From Nemertoderma westbladi (taxonomy: Eukaryota; Xenacoelomorpha; Nemertodermatida; Nemertodermatidae), in assembly GCA_032718475.1 (NCBI GenBank), contig JAUCBJ010003223.1:1-30645 (forward strand): 30,645 nt of DNA, in the 5' to 3' direction. This document shows, piece by piece, positions 1 to 9,988 of this stretch. Made by a program: the position numbers and the translations under genes. The notes beneath the pieces were generated by a model that did no database searches, was not told where the DNA came from, and was given only the letters and a program-made list of their open reading frames with translations. The number at the start of each line of letters is the position of its first letter. Position 1 is the first letter of the stretch.

Positions 1-55
1 ATATTAAACAATTTAAAATAGATGGGCTACAAGATTATTATCGTACGTTCACTGT

Positions 56-3000
56 TCATGTGTCAGTCTTCGATTCCCGTTGGTGAGGATCTCTTCGTAG
101 AATCTGGTTAACTTCTTCTATGGCATTCGCAGCTTCAAGTTCAAAATCATAACTAAGTATACGATCTTCGAAGCCGATTGTATCCCCAGCTCTTAGATCA
201 GGTTGAAACTGGCTGCTCGTAGTTGATGAATCAGCCTGTAATTGGGTGTAACTTGATTGGCTGTCGCTTTGCATTCGATAATTCCTGATACCACCCAGCG
301 GATCGATCCCTAACGAATTTAAAGCTTCGGCATTTTGGCTCTTTGAGTGTTGTGTTAAATCCACTAGGTCCCTCCGCGCCTCTTTGACTTTGGCGAATTT
401 CAAAGACTCCATGCGTTTAGGAACAGTTGGATGACTAGACTCGGAATGGCCTATCAGTGGTTCCGATAAGCGTCCACTAGAACCACGATGTCCAGAATGT
501 TTGTTAAATGAATTTGAAAAGTTACCCCTTCGAGTAACATCGCGGTGGAAGTCGCGGCCATCTCCATCCGGCTTCGGTTTAACGCTTTCCCGAGAGCGGT
601 CGAGTATTCGATCTAACGCGTCCATCGCTCGTTGGTCAATCTGTTCCTCTCGTTGTAGCGGCGGTATCAACGTATTATCGGCAAGTGAATTGGCCCTACC
701 AGCGACCGGTAGACCCATAAGGGAGGCGATATTGCCGGTGGTGAGACTACGTCGCGGCGAACTCATCCGTCGCGGTTGACCCTGACGACCGTAGAACTTA
801 TCCCGGAGATCGTCCATTGACGGCGGGTTCATGGGCCTCGATTCGGCGACATCTGCAGCCGGTTTGAGTCGAACTTCGGAGCGAACGGGAGGGATCGGAA
901 CAGAACCCGGATTCCTAACGATATGATCGATCTTCATTCGTCCACCGGGGAGCGAAAATTCGGGAGTGGATGTGCCAATACGACGGTTGGACGACGACAT
1001 TAACAAGAAAGGTTCCCGATCTTCCGATGAAGTTTTTGCCAGGCGCGCATCAACTGTCACATCAGGTGATTTTACTTTTGTATCAGACAAACGAGATGAT
1101 TTCAATTTGATAGAATTAATTGCTTGATCTAATTCACTGCAAAGATTGTCAAATTCAGCAGAAAGGTCGTTGTCATCAGGACTTGTAAGTTCTATGGACG
1201 TATTTTCTTTCCGCTTAAGACGTCGAGGAGTCACCCGATTGGGTCTATCCTCCGGACTACTCCTGTAGAGTCGGTTGTAGCGATTAAAGGAAGAATTTGA
1301 ATCTTCCTTTTTTAATCGAGTTACATCACTACTCGAATAGAAACCTCGGTTATCTTCATCATTGTCTTCAATATTAGGAAGCGTTGCCGGAGATAAAACA
1401 GTACCGGAATGTGAGGAAGAATGAGGAGAAATACGAGTCAAGATGGATGAAATGGTTGTTGATTTGTCTTTATTCGTGGCCGACTGCTGGCGGTGGTCAT
1501 ATCCGGTGTGTACATTTGTTGAGCTCTTTTCAGGAGATGCTGGAGGTGTTGGCAGCAATGAGATTTCGGAAAGTGTTAAGAGCGGCGTCGAAGAATCAGA
1601 AGATTTAGGAAACGTAGTGGTGCGTGTAATGCTATCGGCGCAGCGAGAGAGGTTGGAGTCGGGGAACAAGCCGGCACCAAACTGAGATAAATATTTACTA
1701 AAATCCGGTGACTCTTCAGGTTTTTCAACTTTAGAGTGATTTTTAGTCCGATTGGTAACTTGCTGTTTCTTGTTGGGTAAGAAAAAACGTCTCTTGTGTT
1801 GAGTATCGGTGGTTGGTAACACTTGCGGATTGAATTGTCGTTGTTCAGTTGCAGAATTATCGTCAGCTCTTGAGTCTGTCAGTGTTTGTGATGTTGCTGC
1901 CCGTGTTTTTCGTGGTGTGCTAGTGGATGGATTGGAAATATTGTCATTCAATGAGCCTGCAGAGTTTTTACGTCGAGGTTGATTGGTGGTATCATTACGT
2001 TGTTGTTTACCATTCTCATTAGATACAGACTTTCGTAAAGGTACTTTTTGGTTTTCAGCATTGGGGTGTTGATGGGTTTGCAGTCCGGTGGGTTTGTGTT
2101 GGTTAACAAAATTAGTTTTAAAATCTTCGGCTTTCGGCAGATCTTCCCGATTTGGAGGGTTTCGGGTAAGTCGCCACATATCATCCGATGGCGACATTCC
2201 ACTGACATCCCTCTTGTGTGCGCTCTTAACTGGTTCCGTTACCGAGTTCGGTTCCCGGAGTTCACCCGAAGTCCAGAATAACCTAGTTGCCGAGGCAACC
2301 TTCCCCTCCAGCAACATACTAAGCTCCTCCTTTATATCGTTATCTCCTTCCTTTGCTACGGCAGCTGATGACTCAATCACATTGCTCCCAGTACCGGTAT
2401 GCCGGCCACCAATCACATCGCTCCCAGTACCGGTATGCCGGCCACCAATCACATCGCTCCCTGTACCGATATGCCGGCCACCAATCACATCGCTCCCAGT
2501 ACCGGTATGCCGGCCACCAATCACATCGCTCCCAGTACCGGTATGCCGGCCACCAATCACATCGCTCCCAGTACCGGTATGGCGGCCACCAATCCCTCGA
2601 CTATACGCCGGTAACGCGTCATCAGTTTTCCCCCCTTTACCAACTTCTACATGGCATCGCTCAAATCTATTAACGTCGACATTACCACTTCTACTCCCAA
2701 TATTAACTACATTTTTACGCAATCCAATCTCAGATTTCCCCCTAACAACATTGAAAGATTCTCTGACACCAATATTATCAACTTTATTATCAATATTCCC
2801 CTCCATACTGACATCAGAACTTTCCCAAAGTTTCAAATTTGAACTCCCCTCGACATCCACAACAATAGGCTCCACCTTCCCAGACTCAGGTGTGGATTTG
2901 TTTACATTGCGTTTTACCATTCCAATAGCTGCCTTTCCAGCATTACTAAGTTTCCTCCATATATCGATTTGGTTTGTAGGTTGCTGCTTTGTAATAGCGG

Positions 3001-6000
3001 CACCACGACCAGCTACGGTGGTTTGATTCGGCCTCTTTCTCACTACAACTTTACCTACACCGTCAGCTCTCGGAATAATCGGCGTACAATTCTCCCAACC
3101 AGTGGGTTTAACGATAATTTGGCCACTTTCCACAGGATCGCCCCGGGTTATATCTCTGTGTTGTATCCTTTTCGCGGGATGCACTGAGTTTACGGTAGAC
3201 GCACTGCTGCGGGCCGCTCTGCTTGTACTTTCAGTATTGGTAAGAGTCTCATTACCGGCGCTAATTTTGTCTCTTTGAGTTCGAACATTACCACTAGTTA
3301 CCGGATGTTTTACAGTAGTGGCGGTAGTATTATGCGTCGTGTCCTCGACTTTCTGGTCGGCTGGCGAACCAGACCAGAGCGGCTCTACAACCGAATCGTT
3401 CGATGCGCTGTACAGCGACGAATGCGCCGTGTTGCCCCGACTAAATTCCTGTTGCTTCTGAAACATCTCAAGTTTTTGTTTGAATGCCGCGTTCTCCTTG
3501 CTTAGCTTTCTGATACCGCCACCTTGGTCGTCATCCTTAACGCGCCAATTATTTACACCAATATTACTGCACGTGACACCGCGATCCGGTTGACCAGTAT
3601 TTAACAAATCACAGGAACGCCAGCTGTATCCCGTCTCTTCTGGGGTTAATTCTTCCTCATCAGACGACACCCGTACCACTCCAACGGAGATCCTCCGGCG
3701 TCGTAACTGACTGGCGTCGACTCGCGACTTGCGTACCTCGTCTGGGCTACACCTTTGGGTATCGGAACTCTCCAACCCCCAACGTCGTGCGACACTAGCG
3801 TAGGCGTTTGGAATCAACCGCCTACGCATTTCTGCAGACAGTGGCTTTAAACCGACAGAGTTGTTATCAACGAATTGTATATTACTTTCAGTTTTAGATC
3901 GTCGATTTCTCTCTTTTTTTCGCCTCCCCTTAGCGGCGAGGTTTGAACTACTTTTAGTCTTGTCGAGCGGATCGTCTTTACGCTTGTAACGCCTCCCGTG
4001 GGACGCATCCCGTCCGGAGGAGCTGGAGCTGGTATCCCGTGAGTTCGGGTGGCGACCGCTGGAGGGAGCCAGAATGTCTACCGATTGGGAGCGTTGTTTG
4101 CGTCGCCGATTACGCCGAGTTTGCGATCCGACAATCTCCTCTTTCATTCCCGCTACTTTCTGCGGAATCAACGGAGAATCTCTTACATTTGGTTTATCGT
4201 TTCCCTCTTTCATCTCCTCCCATCCGCTGTTGTACTGCCATCGCTCACTAACGACGCCCTCAGTATCGGAATCCCTGTCGTCTTCCGATGCATCCGAACC
4301 CAGAACCTTCCGTCGTAGACACCGGTAACGCTGGTCGAACTGCAACGTGGCAGCCCGCTCCCCGGTGCCAAACGCGTCTGAGTCAAATCTCGAGCACCAC
4401 CTGAGACGGGAGACAGAAAAACGGAGAGAGAGAGAGAGAGAGATTGGGGCGATGCCTTCCAAAAATAATTAACACAAAAAAAATACTCAGAGTAAAAGGG
4501 AACCGGTATCAATACGCGAAGCAGTGAAAGAGAGAGAAGAGAAGAGAAGATAATGGGTGGGGTAAATTTAGCACAAGAATGCGAGTTGAAAAATACTAAA
4601 TATACGCCTATTGCCAGCATGCATTCTCCAATCCATCAATAATTTTACAGAGATGACCAGTCGTAACTTCGAACTAATTGTCAGTGGTCTAGCATCGAGG
4701 GGGACCGTGGATGTCTAGACGACATTTTGTCAATATCGTTCTAAGCCAAGCCCAAACAAGACTAGTCTATTCTAAATATTATAATAAGCTAATCAAATAA
4801 GCATGCAAGATGTGATAGACAGCGTGAGCGCGTGAAACAGAAGCGTGGCAGTGAATTCAAGGAAACAATATAGGGTCTGATAGTTCTGGTAACAAAGTTA
4901 GTTGGAAGGCATCGGAACCCCAGGACCCCCAACCCCAAACCTTATCTCTCTCTCTCTCTCTCTCTCTCCGAATCTGCTGTTCCGCATCTAGTATCGTCAG
5001 TTATTTAAATAAAATTTTCTAAATATATCTTATAACGCAGTCCACTTGCCACCAAAAATTGTGCTATAGGAATTTATTAATTGACGAATACTTAATCCGG
5101 AATATATATGAATTTGCTGATTTGGACTATAATAATAAATTATATGGATATGATTGACTTGAGTTACTCACTCGTCATAGTCATCGTCATCCGAACTAGA
5201 GTAGCTGTCCTCTGATTGGCTGTCCGAATCGTAGTTAGATGTTCTATTGTGTTCGGATTGCTCATCCTCGGATATTCTTCTACGCAACCCGAAACAATCG
5301 ATAGAAAGACGGTCGGAAGGTGTTCCAGAACCGGAACCATCGTCTAGGAAAATGAAACAATTAGGCGATAGAGTTTATAGCACAGCCACGGATACAGGGC
5401 AAGTAGTCGCAGACAATGCAGATGAAAGCAGGACAATTATGTCCAATTTGGTCCCGGACCAAATTGTCCGGGACCAAATTAAATTAAGCTATTAATTTAA
5501 TAGCTATTTATTCTTGAATTTATACATATTAGTATATGGATGCTAAATAAGTAGCTAAATATATTCAATTTTCATAGTATTTTGTTCTTGGTCCGAATTA
5601 TATTTCTATCAGGAACCGGACAATTCGGTCCTAGGATAATTCGGTCCTAGGACAATTCGGTCCTAGGATAATTCGGTCCTAGGACAATTCGGTCCTAGGA
5701 CAATTCGGTCCTAGGACAATTCGGTCCAAAGATAATTCGGTCCTAGGACAATTCGGTCCTAGGACAATTCGGTCCTAGGACAATTCGGTCCTAGGACAAT
5801 TCGGTCCTAGGACAATTCGCTCCTAGGACAATTCGGTCCAAGGACAATTCGGTCCTAGGACAATTCGGTCCTAGGACAATTCGGTCCTAGGACAATTCGG
5901 TCCTAGGACAATTCGGTCCTAGCAGGACAATTCGGTCCTAGGACAATTCAGTCTCGGACAATTCGGTCCCGGACAATTTGGTCCCATTTATTTAGTGCTA

Positions 6001-7931
6001 TGGGACCGAATTGACCGGTACCGAATTTTCCGGGACCGAATTGTCCTACATCATCATCAAAACGTAGGATAGAGTTCAAGATCGCCATGCCGACGTATAA
6101 ATGTTTACACGGAATCGCACCGGAATACCTACGTGATAAATTAACTCCATACGAACCTGCACGCGTACTACGATCGGCAGAACAAGATTTACTGGTTATC
6201 CCTAGAGGTACAACTTACAAAATTATGGTAGAGGCGCCTTCTCGGTTGTTGCCCCAACCATTTGGAACTCAATCCCACTAGATGGCGGCACGCTGGAACT
6301 CTAACCATTTTTAAAGCAAGACTTAAAACCCACCTTTTTGCCTAGCCACCTAACTGTTTTTAATATCATTGATTTTATTTAATATCTTTTTAATTATATA
6401 GGTACAATTATTTAACATGCCTTATATTTAATATAGTTTTAATTAGGTACATTTTTTTAAGCGCCTTGAAATATGCCCAGAAAGGCGCTATTAAAATATA
6501 TAATTATTATTATCTTGCAGAACCGACTGACACAACTCGGTATTGCCATGCAGAACCGACAGAAAAATATCGGTATTCCCATGCAGACGGACAGTAGTGT
6601 TTAAACGGGATCAGACTTTTCGGGATTTCTGGGATCGGGACCGGGATTATCACTCCTCGGGATCTCGTTTTTCGGGATGGGGATTGTAATTTTGAATTAA
6701 ATTCCTTAAAGTTATTAGTATATGTGGCGGGTCTTGGTATTAAAATTATTTTGCAATTGATTACTGGATGGTTTACTGATATAATAAATCGATACAAACA
6801 AAACATTTCCGTTCTGCTGGAACTATTTATTAGATATTCAACAAATTTACCTAATATTCTTCGGGATCCCCTTCCAAAAATCATCGGGACCGGGATTGCA
6901 TTTAGGATTTAGCGCCGGGATCCCGGCTTTTCGGGATCGGGATCCCGGCTTTTCGGGATCGGGATCCCGGCTTTTCGGGATCGGGATCCCGTTTAAACAC
7001 TACCATGCAGAACGGACAGACACAGCTCGGTACTGCCATACACTACCGACAGATGCAGCTCGGTACTGCCATACAGTATACCGACAGATGCAGCTCAGTG
7101 CAGCTATACAGTACCGACAGATGCAGCACCGACACATACAGTACCGACAGATGCAGATGGGTACTGCCATACAGTACCGACAGATGCAGCACCGACACAT
7201 ACAGTACAGACAGATGCAGCTCCGTACTGCCATACAGTACCCACAGATGCAGCAACGACACATACAGTACCGACAGATGCAGTTCGGTACTGCCATACAG
7301 TATACCGACAGATGCAGCTCGGAACTGCCATACAGTAACGACAGATGCAGCACCGACACATACAGTACCGACAGATGCAGCTCCGTACTGCCATTCAGTA
7401 CCGACAGATGCAGCACCGACACATACAGTACCGGCAGATGCAGCACCGACACATACAGTACCGACAGATGCAGCTCGGTACTGCCATACAGTACCGACAG
7501 ATGCAGCTCCGTACTGCCATACAGTACCGACAGATGCAGCACCGACACATACAGTACCGACAGATGCAGCACCGACACATACAGTACCGACAGATGCAGC
7601 TCGGTACTGTCATACAGTACCGACAGATGCAGCACGACAGATGCAGCACCGACACATACAGTACCGACAGATGCAGCTCCGTACTGCCCTACAGTACCGA
7701 CAGATGCAGCACTGACACATAGATGCAGTTCGGTACTGCAACGCAGATACGAATAATAACTACCTAGTCTTTCAACGGGTTGGAAATCATTGTCAGGAAG
7801 AAATAGTTCAATAGATGGAATGCCTAAGGAATCGTAGTTGAAGCGGCCGGGGGTATCTGTTGTGTCTGCGATTCCAGATCTACCCGCAAGGTGCTGCGCG
7901 GCATAGTGATCTCGACAGAAGAATTGTCCCC
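56..7931 (-). CDS. LIM-domain protein, 3' part (3 exons; partial at 5' end)
   Basis: Exons, in transcript order: 7931-7764, 5343-5172, 4400-56 (stop TGA at 58-56). Acceptors follow pyrimidine tracts (TTTTCAG before 7931, TTCCTAG before 5343, CGTCTCAG before 4400); donors are GTAGTT and GTGAGT. Phases match at both junctions (1 then 2), giving at least 1,560 residues. Exon 1 begins in the last zinc finger of a LIM domain (GGQFFCRDHY). Exon 2 is rich in Ser and Asp and ends in a DDDDYDE-like acidic run. The last exon encodes a low-complexity tail with basic clusters, a six-fold 12-residue repeat and proline-directed motifs such as TPPASP. A LIM domain followed by an acidic stretch and long tail recalls MICAL proteins, but I see no C-terminal bMERB coiled coil, so the family stays open. 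The first 21 codons of the long terminal reading frame (above 4400) are intronic. No upstream LIM exon was found between 7931 and the kinase gene. Confidence 0.75.
2376..2595 (-). repeat. Coding minisatellite, 36-bp unit, six copies
   Basis: Six tandem 36-bp units lie inside the terminal exon of the LIM gene and encode a 12-residue repeat of the form IGGRHTGTGSDV. One unit carries Ile for Thr (GGRHIGTG) and the last has Asn for Asp. The unit length keeps the frame. The near identity of units suggests recent expansion or homogenisation; copy number may vary between alleles. Confidence 0.95.
4401..5171 (-). other. Intron of the LIM gene
   Basis: This 771-bp intron runs from a GTGAGT donor to a CAG acceptor on the minus strand. 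It holds a (GA)n run at about 4423-4442, which reads as the pyrimidine tract of the acceptor on the minus strand, and a (TC)n run at about 4943-4967. The two runs are mutually complementary and could pair in the transcript. Otherwise it is AT-rich with no coding signal seen. Confidence 0.7.
5440..6048. repeat. 16-bp minisatellite with self-complementary units
   Basis: About 20 near-identical 16-bp units (AGGACAATTCGGTCCT) fill 5618-5965. More diverged forms of GGACAATTTGGTCC and its complement flank the core at 5440-5480 and 5960-6048. Each unit has inverted arms (AGGAC / GTCCT), so every unit could form a small hairpin. The array lies in the large intron of the LIM gene. The unit length is not a multiple of three. 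Confidence 0.93.
6056..6513 (+). pseudogene. 3' end of an L2/CR1-type LINE, frameshifted
   Basis: From about 6062 the plus strand encodes a fragment typical of the C-terminal tail of L2/CR1-clade reverse transcriptase proteins: YKCLHGIAPEYL, then LTPYEPAR, LRSAEQDLLVIPR. After about 6220 the frame breaks; the conserved continuation (AFSVVAPTIWNSIPLD, then KARLKTHLF) is readable in another frame, so the copy is dead. The 3' end has a short hairpin at 6461-6488 (GCGCCTT ... AAGGCGC) and a TTATTATTA tail, as in known L2-type 3' ends. It lies inside an intron of the LIM gene, antisense to it. Confidence 0.85.
6520..7740. repeat. Composite minisatellite of 33-bp and 30-bp units
   Basis: Two related unit types alternate irregularly: type A (33 bp, ending CTCGGTACTGCCATA) and type B (30 bp, ending CACCGACACATA), both starting CAGTACCGACAGATGCAG. 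Roughly 22 units fill 7009-7720. A degenerate outlying stretch lies at 6520-6594, separated from the main array by a MITE (6595-7002). Because 33 and 30 are both multiples of three, long open frames run through the array on both strands. These are not counted as genes because the array lies between the splice sites of the LIM gene's first seen intron. Confidence 0.9.
6595..7002. mobile_element. hAT-like MITE inserted in a minisatellite
   Basis: The element starts TAGTGTTTAAACGGGATC and ends with the exact inverse, GATCCCGTTTAAACACTA: 18-bp perfect terminal inverted repeats. Subterminal blocks of GGGATCGGGATCCCGG are repeated three times at the right end (about 6914-6991), and weaker copies occur at the left. 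Termini of the form TAGNG with GGGATCCC-rich subterminal repeats resemble hAT elements. At 408 bp with no transposase it is non-autonomous. A clean 8-bp target-site duplication is not seen; instead both flanks carry CCATGCAGA(A)CGGACAG, which is also minisatellite sequence. Confidence 0.82.
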
Positions 7932-8284
7932 CTGAAAATAATAATAAACCAATTATAAATATATTTCCATATTCCATACAGCCTTTAAGCCACACCGCTG
8001 CCGTTTTGAAAATGTTGAAACGGTATAGGAGTGAGAATGACATAGATTTCTGATCAGATTTAAAAATTATTTTATTTAAATAAATATTACTGAAGGAATG
8101 TTCATCGTCAACATAAAATATAACAATTACAGAACGGTGAGATTTATCGAGGGAGTACTGTCACGCAGTGAATGATGAAAATATTAATAAATTGTAAATG
8201 GTGGTACACCATATAACTAAAAAATAACTAAGTATAAAATATAACTAAGTTTCTAAAAATTGGTGATTAATTTCAATTATAGTT

Positions 8285-8580
8285 ATCATATTGAAAGACA
8301 CGTTCGTGTGGCGTCGTGCAGCACGCGAACTTGAGCAAGTTCGAAACAAGTTCGATTTGATCTGGAGTCAAAAGATCGAGAGGTATTTGCCCGTAACTTT
8401 CAAAAATATTGGAACTTTCTCTCTAGTATGCCAATACAATCTTCAAAAGATATTTACGAATGAATTTTTCATTACAGACGGACAGACAGACTAATTGTGA
8501 GCTAACCGCTAAGGCTCGCCCTGATTGCGTGGCTCGCCCACATTGCGTGTACCGGTCACAGGCATGAAAATAACGCTATT
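8285..8580. repeat. Dispersed-repeat fragment with GACAGACAGAC motif
   Basis: This stretch carries a version of the motif ACGTTCGTG...GCAGCACG, which recurs at 13967-14170, 15040-15075 and 23560-23580, plus a GACGGACAGACAGAC run. A short open frame here (about 8291-8494) has no protein-like features and is taken to be part of the repeat. The surrounding bases from 7932 to 8936 show no gene; a 24-G run lies at 8645-8668. Confidence 0.5.
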
Positions 8581-8644
8581 TCTTGTTTTATGTAAATAAT
8601 ACCCCAAAATGACAATCTGAGTGAAATATGGTTCAAAATGGGAT

Positions 8645-8668
8645 GGGGGGGGGGGGGGGGGGGGGGGG
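8645..8668 (+). repeat. Poly-G run, 24 bases
   Basis: An uninterrupted run of 24 G. Similar runs occur at 12425-12448 and 17584-17606, all on the plus strand. Such runs are prone to slippage and to sequencing error, so exact length is uncertain. Confidence 0.95.
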
Positions 8669-9597
8669 TTGGTGGCTGAGATCCAGGTGAGTCATATCGA
8701 CTACTTAGGGAATTATGAAATAGACCTTGCAAGTTTTGCAACCAATAACAATTATTATATTCATTCAATAGATGATTTATACTAAAATAAATACAAACAC
8801 AATATTTCATTATCAATATATTTTAAAATTAATATAAAATAAGGCCAATAGAAGCACATGTTCCATAATAAATAACTTTTATTCTTTAATTGTTACTTTT
8901 TCGCTCGAATAAACCTGAAAATCGGGAGAAAAAAATTTCCCTAGGGAAAAATATAACCATGGGATTGCATTGATTTTACTTTTTTCACGCCGAAAAAAGT
9001 AAAATAAAATATTTTTGGTAGAATATCTTCAATTTTATTACATGTTGAAAGAGTATCGACGTAGAAAAGGTTTGAAAGTAATTTGAGAAAAATCCATTCA
9101 AACACTCAAAAGTTATTGCAACTTTAGTGGATGCAAGGCGAACTCCAAAACGGAACTCAATATCCAATATTGGTTTATGTAGTTAAGCGGCTCTCTAGTT
9201 ACGTAATAAATATTCAAGGCGAACTCCAAAACGGAACTCAATATCCAATATTGGTTTATGTAGTTAAGCAGCTCTCTAGTTACGTAATAAATATTCAGGA
9301 ACACTAAATTATTTAACATTGAGTAAGGCAGCATCAGGAGTTGAAGAGTACAATAATAGCAGTAACTATATATAGTATAATAGTATAGTAACAAACGCAA
9401 TATAGTAAAATACTGCAGGTAAAGTTATTTTGTAAACACTATTTTTAAATAGTAAACGAAAAGTAAACACTCTTCGTTATAACTTTTAGTAGAGAATCAA
9501 GCAACAAAAACTACCAATTTAAGAATAAAATAACGTATTACATGGGAAAAAAAGTAGAACATTTTTTTCAATATTTTCTCGACCCTTAGTTCTCGAC

Positions 9598-9887
9598 CAA
9601 GGTTCCACCTTGGTGTAGTGGTTGCATTGAATTCACATCTCCCGTAGGTCGTGGGTTCGATCCTCACATGGGCCAGGGCAGTTTTCGTTTCGGCACGAAT
9701 GCTTTAAAGGGACCAGCCAGGGCGCATCTCTGCCTTGCATCCTTAAGTGGTAGCTAAATGAGTACTGGAGTTTCCTCTGGGGAGTAAAGTTCTGGGGGGA
9801 CCGCACTGGAAATAAGTCGTCAGACTTTGTGCGTAATCCCTGGCCTAGCGGCCGAAGAAAATTTACTTTACTTTACTTTACTTTATT
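9598..9887 (+). mobile_element. tRNA-derived SINE
   Basis: The left end has RNA polymerase III internal promoter elements: an A box TGGTGTAGTGG (9611-9621) and a B box GGTTCGATCC (9654-9663) at tRNA-like spacing. An unrelated body of about 200 bp follows, ending in a (CTTTA)n tail at about 9863-9887. The sister repeat at 28138-29452 lacks the insert: its CTCGACCC runs straight into TTTATTAACC. This comparison fixes the insertion. The parent tRNA cannot be named confidently. Confidence 0.85.
9882..9887 (-). promoter_or_regulatory. Candidate polyadenylation signal for the kinase gene
   Basis: AATAAA reads on the minus strand about 100 bp past the kinase stop codon. It is formed at the junction of the SINE tail with the host repeat. 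Between the stop and this point I see no other AATAAA. Use in vivo is inferred only. Confidence 0.35.
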
Positions 9888-9988
9888 AACCTCGCTGACG
9901 CTCGGCCCCGAGAATAATGAAAAACAATTCTACATTTTTTTCATGTAAAAAATAATTAATAATCACACTTAATTAGTGCAACTAATTA

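Larger units (their letters stand above)
8937..9965. repeat. Dispersed repeat family, copy A (carries a SINE)
   Basis: This segment aligns in blocks, same orientation, with 28138-29452. Shared blocks include GGATTGCATTGATTTTACTT, GAACTCCAAAACGGAACTCA, AATAAATATTC..GAACACTAAATTATTT, CAATATAGTAAAATAC, and TCTCGACCCTT / TTAACCT..CT.ACGCTCGG near the right end. Copy A has an internal 81-bp tandem duplication (9135-9215 and 9216-9296) and a SINE at about 9598-9887, both absent from copy B; about 140 bp near its left end is also absent from B. No coding capacity is seen and the termini are undefined. It reaches within 25 bp of the kinase stop codon. Confidence 0.8.

Noticed and set aside
2088-3026. 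Plus-strand open frame of 312 codons antisense to the LIM gene
   Set aside because: It mirrors the coding strand, including the 36-bp repeat; the minus frame is far longer and has supporting splice structure.
4401-4462. N-terminal 21 codons (MEGIAPISLSLS...) of the long minus-strand frame as the true protein start
   Set aside because: They are encoded by a GA/CT repeat that forms the pyrimidine tract of a 3' splice site; a phase-matched upstream exon exists at 5172-5343.
5440-7740. CRISPR-like arrays
   Set aside because: The repeats are contiguous tandem units with no unique spacers and lie in a eukaryotic intron.
6896-7756. Long plus-strand frames rich in Tyr, Arg, Cys, Thr and Asp
   Set aside because: They are translations of the 33/30-bp minisatellite, open in several frames because the units are multiples of three.
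8727-8750. Possible missing LIM finger exon (minus strand reads CKTCKVYF)
   Set aside because: Only one CxxC pair, no spaced histidine ligand, and the frame stops shortly after; no splice sites fit.
9598-9680. A functional tRNA gene
   Set aside because: A and B boxes are present, but a cloverleaf with paired acceptor stem is not evident and the unit continues into a SINE body with a simple-repeat tail.
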